Source: Hyperoplus lanceolatus (Eukaryota; Chordata; Actinopteri; Uranoscopiformes; Ammodytidae). Taken from it: a stretch of DNA of 64,000 nt. Location of the stretch: NCBI GenBank assembly GCA_026929865.2, contig CM049410.1:17228501-17292500 (forward strand), given 5' to 3'. A program made the translations under genes and the position numbers. The first letter of the stretch is position 1; every line of letters starts with the position of its first letter. The notes under the pieces are model-generated. The model saw only the letters and a list, made by a program, of their open reading frames with translations. It searched no databases and was not told where the DNA came from. Positions 1 to 10,973 of this stretch are shown piece after piece.

Positions 1-901
1 GAACTAATGTTATTGTTGGCAATAGGTTGTTTACAGATTTGTATTGTGCTAGTGGATCCATGTTTCAATTTGGGTTTCACAAATAAACCATAGTGTCTAT
101 AGTAATGGATAAAGGGCTGTTATTATGCTTTAGGTGAATGCTACGCCATAACAACAGAAGAGTTGTAGGGTGGTTGCATCATTTGTTGGGTAAATACTAA
201 ATCAACCCAAGTTTATTTGTCTCAATTTAATATATCTCAGTGAGATTTACAGGCTCTAAACAGCAACGGTTTGCAACCCAGCCAAAACTGTCTACAAAAA
301 AAAACACAATGTTGTAGCAGTTGATAGAATTAAAACAAATGTGATAAGAGTACAATAAAATTATTAAGATTGTAATTCCACTGCTAATATAGTCAATTGA
401 AGTATTATGAAATCCACTAAATGGCATGCAAGTGAGTCTAATGAGAAAAAGGCAAAGCTGCTGATGCAGAGTTTTGCCCATTCAGTTAGAGGCATTTTGT
501 TCCCTTAAGCTCCAGGCATAGGTTGGATGTGGATTCGGCCGCTATTTTTAGCTGTAATTTATTAAAAGTTTCCTCTTCCGCTGTCTTGTCTGTGTCCATG
601 TGTATCATGTGTTGTGAGCAGACACACAATGCCCGCTGGGAAGAGGGAAAGAGAGGGAGAGAATATAGCAAATGTATTCAAATATCGTGCAAGCTAAGAG
701 TCGCTAATGGGCTTGGTTCACAGCTCACATTTGTCAGTGTATGCTGGAGTTTTGGTCCCCGAAAGGCGTGTTTAATAATGGTTTTATATTCACATACATA
801 GATGCTGAATGGACTGCCTGTGTCTTCGAGAGAAAAGTGCTTTACCATTTGTATCTCATTCACATGTTTGACACAAACGTATGCAAGATGCGAGCCATCC
901 C
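1..901. other. Non-coding, no gene recognised (ngfr intron 5)
   Basis: AT-rich sequence on the expected path of ngfr intron 5. Short open frames occur on both strands but none shows a recognisable domain or codon bias. No death-domain exon is visible on the minus strand. Confidence 0.5.
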
Positions 902-968
902 ATTGGCAGAAATGTAGTAGGGTTTCTCTCTCTCAGAAGTTGAAGAACCCTACTACATTTTTGCCAAT
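902..968. repeat. Short near-perfect hairpin (23-bp arms, 21-nt loop)
   Basis: The arms 902-924 and 946-968 are inverted copies of each other over 23 bp. The single mismatch would be a G-U pair in a plus-strand transcript (C-A on the minus strand). The loop is CT-rich. This could be the remnant of a tiny foldback transposon or a hairpin RNA precursor. Sequence alone does not decide, and I recognise no known microRNA in the arms. Confidence 0.7.
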
Positions 969-2219
969 TATTAAGGACACTTCTTTTTATTTAACCTTTC
1001 ACACACAAAGTGACTCAAAGATGAACTGATTTTGGAGGTCAAGGTTACTGTGACCTTACATATTGTGAGGTCCTAGTGACCTTTTTCATATTGTAGCTTC
1101 CTAGGAGCTTTACCTTCTTTAAAGAATTGCCTAGCACTGTACTTTTACCGTTCAGCATTTGTCTCGCAGAGGCATACTGTATAACTGTCAGGCGGTAATT
1201 CTAGGTTTCATTAATGACACTTTGGTAACCATGTATATTACATTTAAAGGAATTAATTTTCCTGGGCATAGAGTCAACTGTGTAGGAGCATACATTACAC
1301 TGAAGGTCCCATTTTCCTTTTCTGTCTCTTTGAAGTTGAACAGAGAAAAGAGAAAATAAAAGCTAACTCTGCCCTCCAATAGTTCATCTCTGTCTTGATG
1401 CGAAGCGACAAGTGAAGTTATGGATGTGGGCAGACCCAATTCCACTGAGTCTCACTCTAACGTTTCATTAGCCAACTATGTTGTCCACATTACTTTGTAG
1501 CAGAACAGGAAATAAGCAAACTAGACCCAGGCATGAAAATCCACCGCGAACAGAGGAATATTTTAGGTTTTTCTTTTTGTGAATCTTAAAATAGAGAGGA
1601 ACCCATATAGGAATAACTTAACTAAGCTGGGGAAAAAAGTTTATTTTGAGAAGTAATTTGTCCGGTTGATTACCTGTCATTAGAACCGCAACTTTATACA
1701 GTGAACCTGACTATATGTTTACCTTTTCTATTGCAAAGGTGTAAACAGTAGTTGAGGTCTGTATACATATGGATTTGATTTATGGTTTTGTACAAGGCAC
1801 GAGATGTATGTGGTGGTAGCACTGTGTGATACCTTGAGGTTTGTATTTCAAGACAGAGAAGAAACACTCTTTTGTCGTCATTATAATTTAGTTTCCAGCT
1901 AACCTGCCCTAGACGTCCCTGAGTGACAAGTGTAACGTGATAAATTAAAACTAGTCTGGCTGATGAGGGTCTGCGGTTGGGTGTGTTTGACTTAGTGGGC
2001 CGGTTACCCACCAGAGTGAGGTGTTACAGGATGGGGCTCTCACAGCTGGCCGTCATCACTCACATCAAGTCTATACTGCTTCTTATTTTTACAGCTCCGG
2101 TTCAACCATTTTTTTCACCCTTGCTCCTCCGTCTTTACACATAAAACCAAGTGAGTTGGGACCCGGTGCTCGACGTGGGATGCTGGCAGATGTGGTGGAT
2201 TAGGGTATTGGCCTATGTG
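969..2219. other. Non-coding, no gene recognised
   Basis: Intronic sequence of ngfr by position. The stretch near 1032-1100 has alternating 'GTGACCTT' motifs that look repetitive. No exon, RNA gene or complete mobile element could be supported. Confidence 0.45.
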
Positions 2220-2575
2220 TTAAAGCTATAGTGCGCAACTTTTTCATATGAATAAATGTTGGTTACATTCAAGCCATTGCAATATGAGTTGACACAAATT
2301 TGATTAAGCCGATCAGATCCACAAAGCTCTCTTTTTTTTTTTTTACCTCAATATTGCAGCATTTATGAACTATAGTGTCAACCCCCTGACACTGGCGCAG
2401 GTGCTCAGAACAATCCCAAGGAGCGCCCAATAAACGTTTCAGTTGTTGTCTCTGCTGCTGAGGAAAAAACCTGGACATACAGCCGAAAGAATAGAATCCA
2501 TTCACGATCACCGAAGGCTTAACTCATAGTTGGGCCGACAGTGATTTTCTAATTACTCAGAATTCTTCATGTGCC
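2220..2575 (+). mobile_element. MITE of the 'AGCTATAGTGCGTAAC' family, full-length copy
   Basis: Starts in a TTAA followed by AGCTATAGTGCGCAAC and carries the same internal blocks as the copy at 63129-63501, including 'CCCCCTGACACTGGC' and 'CACCGAAGGCT'. The right end is degraded; a terminal GTTACGCACT is not preserved as it is at 63129 and 37725. No coding capacity. TTAA flanks suggest mobilisation by a piggyBac-type enzyme; this is inferred from the target site only. Confidence 0.75.
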
Positions 2576-2694
2576 CCCTACACATGATCCGGAGCTGGTA
2601 TCCAGGCCCGCAAGGCAGAGGGCTGTATGAAAACACTGGTTAAGCAGGAACACAAAAACAATAGTGATTTCTGTAGAATAAATTGCCTCATGTT

Positions 2695-2696
<2 letters not shown>

Positions 2697-2730
<34 letters not shown>
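2697..2730. repeat. (GT)n microsatellite
   Basis: An uninterrupted GT run of about 34 bp. Confidence 0.95.
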
Positions 2731-2733
<3 letters not shown>

Positions 2734-4481
2734 GTTTCATCATTCCTCCACATCTTGATTATTTATTTGTCAGGTGTTACGACATCACAACGAGGAGTTC
2801 AAACATTTGGAGCACACTGAAAGACATTCGCTCCTTCCTTTGTGCTGTGGAAAGACGCCATCTTCCGAAAATATCCTCCTGCAGGACGTCTCCTCACATT
2901 GTACACAGATGTTTACTGTACATATGTGTGTTTCAGCGTTTTGATTTCATTCCAACCTGGTGTGGTGGTTGTGGTGTGTGTGTGTACTGGGGATCTCTGA
3001 GTTCGAGGTGTGGCATGTAGTGTTTCGTGTTTTAAAAATGAGAGCCACATTTCCCATAAATCCCGCTGTGTCTCCCTCAGCGCTTTTTTCACTTCAGTTA
3101 TGTTAAAGTTAAAAATGAAGGAGAATATCTAATTATGGCGCCATATGCATTCAGATGCTATTCAGAAGTTGTCAATGTGAATTTTCAATTTTGGAACTGG
3201 AATAAAAGATGGTGCTTTTAAGTAGAAAGGCAATTTCTCACTACAGAGACACTGCCCAAACAGAAGAAGCTATATAGCTTTTTATTGCTTTTTTTATGTA
3301 AATGCTGGTCTTACGTTGTTTTTTATCATGGGTAAAAGTGTGGTGTTTGAAAATAGTTGTATAGGTCACATCATGACTTATCAACAGACTGTATATGGTA
3401 GAAACTGGAGAAAGGCTCGGACAACTCCCTGATGAAAGCAAGATAGCTGACAAAGGTTTGGCGAACAAAGGTTATAGCCCTGAGAAAATAGTTGTGTGAT
3501 GTCTTTCAATCTGATCAGTAAATATATGGACTGCAGTCTTTGCACATCCAGAGAGGAGCATTGTCAGGTGAACATAAACACAGTAATGTCAGGCTTTTTT
3601 TTTTCTTTTCATAATGATGCTGTTTTTTATGGCCTCTTCCTTTAACTTTTTAGAGCCACCATTTAAAACCTACTAGAGGTGAGTATTTGACACTCAAATG
3701 ATAGGTGTCTGAGGGAGAATTTCTTTAAACATAGCTTCCTGTGTTTACGTCTTTGGGTTGTAAAACCATCAGAAATGTGTGCACATTGTCAAAGTGCAGC
3801 CGGAGGTGATGGAGGCTCTCAACCCTCTTGGCAATGTTTAGATTAGTTTATGTAACCCAGACTTTTGCATTTTTTCTTCTTCACATTTCTAATCAAAGCA
3901 TTTGTTAACAGCACATCACAGATATTCATCTTGTGACGTTTCTGAGTCGTGTTCGAGTTTTATCGCCCCAAGCATATTTTTAAAAGTCTTTGCTTTTCCT
4001 ACAATGGGCATGTCTCTTTTCTTTTTATCTATTCAAGACTTGTTTTTGTTCTGCCATTTCAGCTGACTTGCATTCTTGATTACTCTTGACAGAAGGGAAA
4101 AACGTAGTTTGATTAGTGTCTCCATATAAGTGCTCCCTGCTGATCAAATTAAAATTCTGCAGGCTATCTGTCACCCTCATCTCAGTTGCTGGGTCATTCG
4201 GGTCCCTTATATAGAAACCAGTCAAGAAAAGGGAGAAAACAGTTGCACAATAACATTTCAAACTGCTTCTTTTGTGCATTTTCTCTCAGACGCACTTGAC
4301 TACGAAAATTGGTCAGTAAAAACTGAAGTGCTGTTGTTAAAACTGTGGTGTTTTTTTCCCCAAGAACTAACACCCATTCGTGCGGCCTTTGGTGACTTTT
4401 ATCCTCTTACGTCCATTCGATTTCTGTGGAGGATTTATCACTACAGATACATCTCTTGACACGAAGCAGGAAGAAAAACCC

Positions 4482-4482
<1 letters not shown>
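2731..4482. other. Non-coding, no gene recognised
   Basis: Intronic by position. Unique-looking AT-rich sequence with poly-T stretches near 3593-3604. No splice-bounded frame resembling the missing ngfr exon. Confidence 0.45.

Positions 4483-4528
<46 letters not shown>
4483..4528. repeat. (CA)n microsatellite
   Basis: Perfect CA run of about 46 bp. Confidence 0.95.
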
Positions 4529-4531
<3 letters not shown>

Positions 4532-6639
4532 GTCCTGCTTTTGACTGTGTTTTGGCTGCTGGTCCACCACTGTATACTTTCTGGTTTCACCCTTTTTATT
4601 CTTATGCGCTCCAGGCCTTTTTTTTTTTACAAACGTTTTTGGGTGTTTTTGAAAATATGGGGGTTAGAACTACTAAAAGTGCATTTCATTAGCCTAACTC
4701 TAAGTCTGTGTAACATGCCAGCTGACATTTTTGAGGTCTACTTTGGGAATAGTTTGAATAATTTAAAATATTTCTCTACCCAAGTGTGAGCTCACTGGGG
4801 TTTCTTTACCCTCTTATGATGTATGCATGAGTTGCTACTAAACCTTAGAAGAATATTTTGGCAGAGAATTGGAAAAGATTAAAATATGACGATCTAGCTT
4901 AGCATAATGACTGGAAACGGGGGGGGGGGGGATGACTATGGCCTATGTCCATATAGCTAACAAAATCCTTCAGCAAGAAAGTAAAATAAGCATATTTGCA
5001 GAAAGAAAAACCATGATTTTAACACTGAATCTGATTTCTATGTTCATGTAAACATGGCCAAACTGGACACATAATGCAATGACATCTCTGTTTATTGTAT
5101 TATAGACGTTCATTATCCTTTGCACACATTCTTGCTTTTTTTTTATTTTTTTACATTTTATGGTGTGTTTTTGTATCTTGTATCAACTCTAAGAAATTCA
5201 CATTTACACAATGCATTTTACATTAGTAGGTAAGTACAGGTGACACATTCGGCTTCTTCAGGAGCTTCTTCTATCAAGGAGAATAACAGTGAACCTCCAC
5301 ATAGATTTCAAGTTATGGCATGCCGTCCTATCGCCTTTGAAATGTAGGTCCATAATGTAACTTGCTACACACCCAAAACTTCTGCACAGTAGAGCTGATT
5401 TCTATTTACTAATGGCATGTGTGAGTTTTGGATCGGAAGTCCTGGGTGGCATGTACATTTGCTTCAGTAATGCTATAAGACCCCATTAGTTGACAGTAGG
5501 CTATTTATAGCATGTTAACATACAGAATGTGTTCATTAGCAACCTGTTTGTACTGTACGTCTCTCTATATCGGTGCTAGGTTTTTTACAGTTTAGCTTGA
5601 GTCTCCGTAGATCAACTTCTGTTCACTTAAAAAAGAAAAAAAAATTGTTCTCAAATCACCAAAGAAAAGGCACAAGAAATCATAGAAATAAGTGGAAAAA
5701 TCGCAAAGAAAATACAGTCAAACTTCTTAACGTAAAAGACACCTGACACTGTACACAGGCACTTGAACTGTGGTTCACTCTTTGAGTGCATTCATAGTAC
5801 ATCTAATAAGTGCTACAAAATAACATATCCGTTAGAAAAAATATTGATTTCCAAAAAGTGTAATACTATTCATAATATAAACCAACAAGGACAAATTTAA
5901 AGACAAACAGTGGCGTATGAGGGGAGATTAAAACCATATATTTGAGTGTGTGTTGCATATTTCTGTAAGTATTCAGGTCGTATACATTCTTAGATTAGGT
6001 GTCTCACGTCTCAAAGAGAATACGTTGGTTGAGGATTGATGATTGCGCTGCTGGAAGGCTGATTGGGCCTAAGGGGGAGTTTCGCTCTCTCTCAACCAAC
6101 AGCTTTGTCTCTCACACTGTAGCAGCGTCTGTTGTTAATGTCACTGCCACAGCCGGTATCGGGATGAATCACGCCCGGCTCTCTCAATGGAGGAAACTGA
6201 ATCCCACACTGTCTGCTCTGTGTGTGCGGTCACATGTCCACACCACATGCCCACCACATCAGCTGTGACGAGTGTGTGAGTGAAGTACAGCAGCGTTTTT
6301 TTTCCTGTTCATTTTGGTTCCATTCATAGCGCTGTCGTGATACAGGATGAAACACACGTGAAGAGACCAGAAAGAAGTTGTATTGTCTTGAAATGTTGGC
6401 AACCGTTAGACCAATCCATTGAGCGGCACACAGGATGCAATGACTGACTTTATCTGCCTCCGTGGACCGTGACATTTCGTATCTATTGATTGTGCGCTAA
6501 GCTCTACAAGCTCTGCTGATAAGTAGAACGCACGTTGAACTGCCTTTTAAAGTTTAAGGTTGTACACTTACTTTTTTTTCGGAAGAGTTACATGAGAAAA
6601 TGGTAACCACTTGTCCAGAGTGTCATAGTGCGACATATG
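4529..6639. other. Non-coding, with a fragment of a dispersed fish repeat near 4885-4975
   Basis: The block around 4893-4920 ('TAGCTTAGCATAATGACTGG', then a 13-bp G run) looks like a degraded copy of a common fish dispersed repeat, whose inverse complement seems to recur at 6640-6840. The remainder is A/T-rich with no supported gene. Confidence 0.4.
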
Positions 6640-6840
6640 GCCAACCCCAATGTGTTGTGTTTTACACAGAATCAGGCTAGCTGTTACTAGTCTTTATGCT
6701 ATAAGCTAAGCTAGTCAGCTGCTGGCGGTACATTTGAACTTATACTCCTCGGATATAGAAGTGGTACCAATCTTCACTTCTAAGACTCTGCAATAAAGTT
6801 GAATTTAAGTGTGTTTTCCGAAATGTCCAACTATTATTAA
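6640..6840 (-). repeat. Dispersed repeat fragment ('GTCTTTATGCTAAGCTAAGC' type)
   Basis: The motif 'AGTCTTTATGCTATAAGCTA' followed by 'CTGCTGGC' and ending near 'TTTTCCGAAATGTC' resembles a widely dispersed teleost repeat. It also matches, in inverse orientation, the fragment near 4890. No ends or target duplication could be identified. Confidence 0.45.
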
Positions 6841-7594
6841 TCATAAACTAACACACATATCAACCCGTATCTTTCTCCATGTTACTTTTTTCAACATAGC
6901 CTAATAGCTACTTTTATTCCATACCTGTCTACATCTACAGATTGTTTACAGAAATCCTTGACTACGGATCTCTAGTTTTTTTGTCATTAGACCACAACAA
7001 GAGGGACCCTGAGTAGTAAAAAACGTGCCCCTGTAGGAATCAATGCTGAAGCAATGCAGTCAAGCTCAGCTCCAGTCTTTCAAAAGACATATCTACTGTA
7101 TGTCAACTGCTTCTACAGTAACTGCAAGCAGGGGGGGCAACATAAAAGTGATTCTGTGTTACTTACAGTACCAACTAGCCCTGCTACTAAGTGGTTTTAT
7201 ATCACCATGGCAAGACTGTAAAATGTCAGTGGCCTCGGACTTGGATAAGGGATCTCTAATGTCATGTTGAGGCTCCAGAGAAAGCTGTGTCGCCGCTCTG
7301 TATGTCCGCAGCGTTAATCCCCCAAGAGAAGTGGCTTAGCCCATGAGAGCAGAGGGTTAAATGGAGCTGAAAACCCTGAGGTAATTACTACCTGCCTGTC
7401 AGAATGTCTCTATAATGGGCCCCGTGTTGATGTGAGCAACGCTGCCAGTGCATTAGCTCCTCGACGCTGTTTATCAGCCTCAGACAGAGCTGTATGCAAG
7501 ACTGTAAGAGTGACTATGTAGACTAGAGGGTGGTGGGGTCCGTGAGTTTGACACAGTTGGTAAAGCACTGCCATACTGAGAAATACAGTGAGAG
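6841..7594. other. Non-coding, no gene recognised; 7290-7500 is complex, unique-looking sequence
   Basis: The part near 7290-7500 is less AT-rich and lacks low-complexity runs, so it could be a conserved non-coding element of the ngfr intron. I have no comparison to prove it. Confidence 0.3.
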
Positions 7595-7701
7595 TTTTGT
7601 GGAGCTGATAGGCTTAATCGACTTTTGTGTCAACTGTTTCGCGATGGCTTGAATGTAACCGACACTTATTTATATGAAAAAGCTACGCATTATAGCTTTA
7701 A
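7595..7701 (-). mobile_element. Truncated MITE, 'AGCTATAGTGCGTAAC' family
   Basis: In reverse orientation this reads TTAA-AGCTATAATGCGTAGC, then the 'GGTTACATTCAAGCCATCGC' block and 'AGTTGACACAAAAGTCGATT' seen in the other copies. Only about the first 105 bp of the element are present. Confidence 0.75.
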
Positions 7702-9392
7702 GTGTCTAATACTGGGTCAGTGAGTACTGACAACACAGTTTCTCCATCAGAAGTGTCAACTCATGGCAGTGAGTCAGCAGACCTCCACTAGGCCCAAAGC
7801 TATTTGTCTCATGTTGCTCATTTACAGTTCTGTTGAGAGGACCGTGAAGGCACCATGCTGTGTCAGCTGTGGTAACTCAAGCTACAAAATTAAAGTAATG
7901 CACCACAAACAGGAGACACACATTTGGGGTGTGTTACATTATAAGCATGAAATCACTGCAACACAATCCCCTCGGGTGCTGTGAAGGCCAGGGTCTATGT
8001 CAGCTTCTCTATTGTCGATTTACAGCACACACACGGGGCTACACAGCAAAATTACCTTTTTTTTTTTCTTCCCCCGAAATGTGAGTCACTTGCATCGGCC
8101 GGTGAGTTCAATATCAAAGAATTACGCAAACATATCTATAAGACAACATGCTATGAAATGCGTCTGTGGTTAAATGATAAAAAATGGATGAGAAACTTCA
8201 GAAGAAAAGTTGCGCCATTGACTCACGGATCCCCCGCTGTGTTTTTGTACGGCCGATGGCGGCGGGAGTCTAATGGAGAGACAGAGGATTATCTGAGAGT
8301 GTGAACAATGTCTCTTTGATGCCGGGGAAGAAAAGAAAGGAAAGGAGATAATGGCAAACCTGTTCTGCCTATTTACCTTACAGGCACATACATTTCATGG
8401 CTAGTGATTGTGGAATGACATAGGGTAAGGGAGGGGATGCCAAGGTCAGACAAAAGGGGGCAGAGGAGGCTAAGTTGGCAGTTAGTATAAGAAATGTCAA
8501 TATTATCTACTGGGATAGTCGGTTAATACGAAGTGGAACTGGCTTATATATCGATTAAGTATCTGCAGTGACATCTGTTGGTACAGATAGTGGTTGATAT
8601 TGCCATTGAAGTCGTGTCCAGGCAGGCACACTGATGGATACATTTGGATTCTAAATTATTATGCAGGGATGAAGAGTCAGACTGTGGCCCAAAGGTGCTG
8701 CACGGGAGGTCCATTCCATACATGTCAAAGTCTTTTTTTTCTTCTGTGGGCCACTTTAGATTCTAAATCAGTCAGTCACTTTTACATTCCCATGTGGCTT
8801 TTCTTGGTCCACGGTTCAAGTCCCAAGTCCCCCTCTCCCTGTCTCTTTAGCTCTGACGCCTTCTCTTCTTCAAACTTCATGGGGAGTCGTGTCGGGCTGG
8901 GGTCCACCATCCACCCTCACCACTATAGAAAGAAAGGGAGAGAGAGAGAGATTGAGAGAGAGAGAGAAAAATCGAAGAAATATGTCACGTTGTGGCAGAA
9001 GACATAGGTGATTGGTGGTGATATTTAAATCAGTTCTAAATGGTGAACCTTTTGTGGCAAGACTTTTGATTAAGTGCACCTTGATTAGTTCCTGATTTGT
9101 GTTAGAATTAGAATCCCTGCCCCCACAAAGATTATAACTTCCTACCACCACAAGTGATTCTGCATGGAAAATGTTATAATATTCAGGTATGTCAATTAAT
9201 GTAGATTGTGTAGGTGTTTCCCATTTGTCTTTTGAATAGAAATCAATATCAGTAGCAGTTTCTTTCTACTTATTGGAATTATGATTTGTTGAAGAATCAA
9301 TGTGAACGTTAATGGATCATCTTTGATTTAATTTGTTCATTAATGTTTGGCTAGTCTGCTCTGGTACTTTGGTAATGTTTATAGTAAAATTG
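7702..9392. other. Non-coding, no gene recognised; GA-rich run at 8931-8968
   Basis: Open frames here (for example 8594-9007) show no domain and contain low-complexity segments. A purine-rich stretch of GAGA repeats lies at 8931-8968. Confidence 0.45.
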
Positions 9393-10973
9393 AAGGTGGA
9401 TATAGTGATTCGGAAGGATACTTGTCAAAATCACTAGAAATCTCTTCATGATCAACTACCTGTCAACGAGCTGAAAGAAAATCTGTTGTTAAAGGTCTCA
9501 TCTTATACACTTTTCTGTCAATAGTATAAGGTCTTAGAGGTCCCTAATACGTTTTTCTTTAGTTGTTTGCTGAAAAAAACCGTACAGATCATTTATTGTA
9601 GTATGCCTCTATACTCTGATTTTCAGCTAATCTCAGGATGGCCTATTTTTGAAAACGAGCTGCAGCTCCCCTCGTTTTATATACCATCTATGAGCTCCCC
9701 CCACCACTGTCCAGATGCAAAGCCATTGGCCTCGCCCTCTGTCCATAGGTCGTTCATAGCCCTTCCCACCGTCTTTGCCGTGCCTGTTACCACAGTTACG
9801 TTTACCTGTGAGAAGAACCATGTCTAGTGCTAGTAACGCAGGAGCTCAGCCCCACTTTGAACGGTTTGACATGACCGATCCTTGTCTACATGAAAGACTA
9901 TGTTCATACAGATGCACTGACAGCCACAAGCTAATGGAAACGGCATGTTCACAATCAAAATGCAGCAAAAGATGGAGGCTACTGCGAAGCTACTCGGGGC
10001 TAACGGCTAAAAATAACACTTAAATCAGTGCAAACATTGGTTTCAAAGTTGGACTGCTACACTATTAGCTTCCAATCCTTTGTCTTGCTAAAAACGAGGC
10101 ATCGCTAGACTGCTGTGGAGAATATAAATAGGTTATTATGAGCAAAAGCTGCCTGCTTGTCCCGAAGCTAATAGCTATATACCAGTCAGGCAAAAATACC
10201 AATAAAACATTTCTTTTAGTTTCACCGTTTAAAAAAATCACAAGTAGCTTCCTATCCGTTGTGTTATTAAAAACGAGGCATTTGACTGCTGTGGTTAAGA
10301 TAAATTTGTGGATTATGAGCAAACAGCTTCTGTGTTGGTTTATGCAACATTCAGCATGCTTTGCTGTACTACAGGCATCTTGTCGCTTAGCGGGGAAAAC
10401 AACATGGCGGTGAAGGAATATTTTTCCAGAGGATCTCGGGACCGTGGACAAATAAGAAATAGGGGGGTGGGGTTATCATAGACTACTGCACAGTGGAAGT
10501 TTCTGGTTAGTAATGTGGGGGCAGGTGGCTTTCCTGTTTTTGACGTCAGAAACTGAGAGAATTCTGACTGGAGTATATTGGGGGGACGGATGAAGGTTTT
10601 CAGAAAGGGGGAGAGTGAGAAAAGGAGAGAGTTTTCTTTTCTTCGATACTTTGGCAGTCTCTAGGACCACCCCGGATACATATTTATGTTCAAAAACATT
10701 GAAAAAGTGCATTTTGCATAATATGGGACCTGTAATACACAGCCTAGACTAGACTACACGGGTATGTAAATGAAGGGTGTGTAAACAAATAGGGGGCCAC
10801 CGTAGCTAGCAACATCCCCAATTAACAGAGCCTAAGCTGTGTATTAACACTGGATTTGTTTTGTCCGCGCACACACAGTAGGGACAGGTAGCAGATCGTG
10901 AGGAGATATTCACAGATTTTTACAAAAAGTGAATTGGACAATGAGCATTTTCCAGGATCGCTGACTCCACCTT
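9393..10973. mobile_element. Foldback MITE copy 1, split by a nested TTAA element
   Basis: The left part (9393-9492) matches the left part of the foldback at 23640-23982: 'TTGTCAAAATC', 'ATGATC', 'GAAAGAAAATC', then TTGTTAA. The right part (10732-10973) continues exactly where that copy continues ('TAATACACAGCCTAG', later 'GATCGTGAGGAGATATTCAC' and a terminal 'GACTCCACCTT'). The two parts are separated by the 1.24-kb element at 9493-10731. The outer ends read approximately AAGGTGGA...TCCACCTT. Confidence 0.75.
9493..10731. mobile_element. Non-autonomous DNA transposon in a TTAA site (~1.24 kb)
   Basis: The ends are imperfect inverted repeats: AGGTCTCATCTTATAC on the left, and AGGTCCCATATTATGC read inward from the right. 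The left flank is TTAA (9489-9492) and the right flank GTAA (10732-10735). The uninterrupted relative at 23640 reads TTGTTAATACACAG at this point, so the target was a single TTAA, later mutated on one side. An internal duplication is visible: blocks containing 'AAAACGAGGCAT' and 'TTATGAGCAAA' recur at about 10089-10145 and 10270-10323. No transposase was found. Confidence 0.8.

Noticed and set aside
5999-6475. Possible missing ngfr death-domain exon
   Set aside because: Neither strand gives the aromatic and leucine pattern of a death domain; the frames look random.
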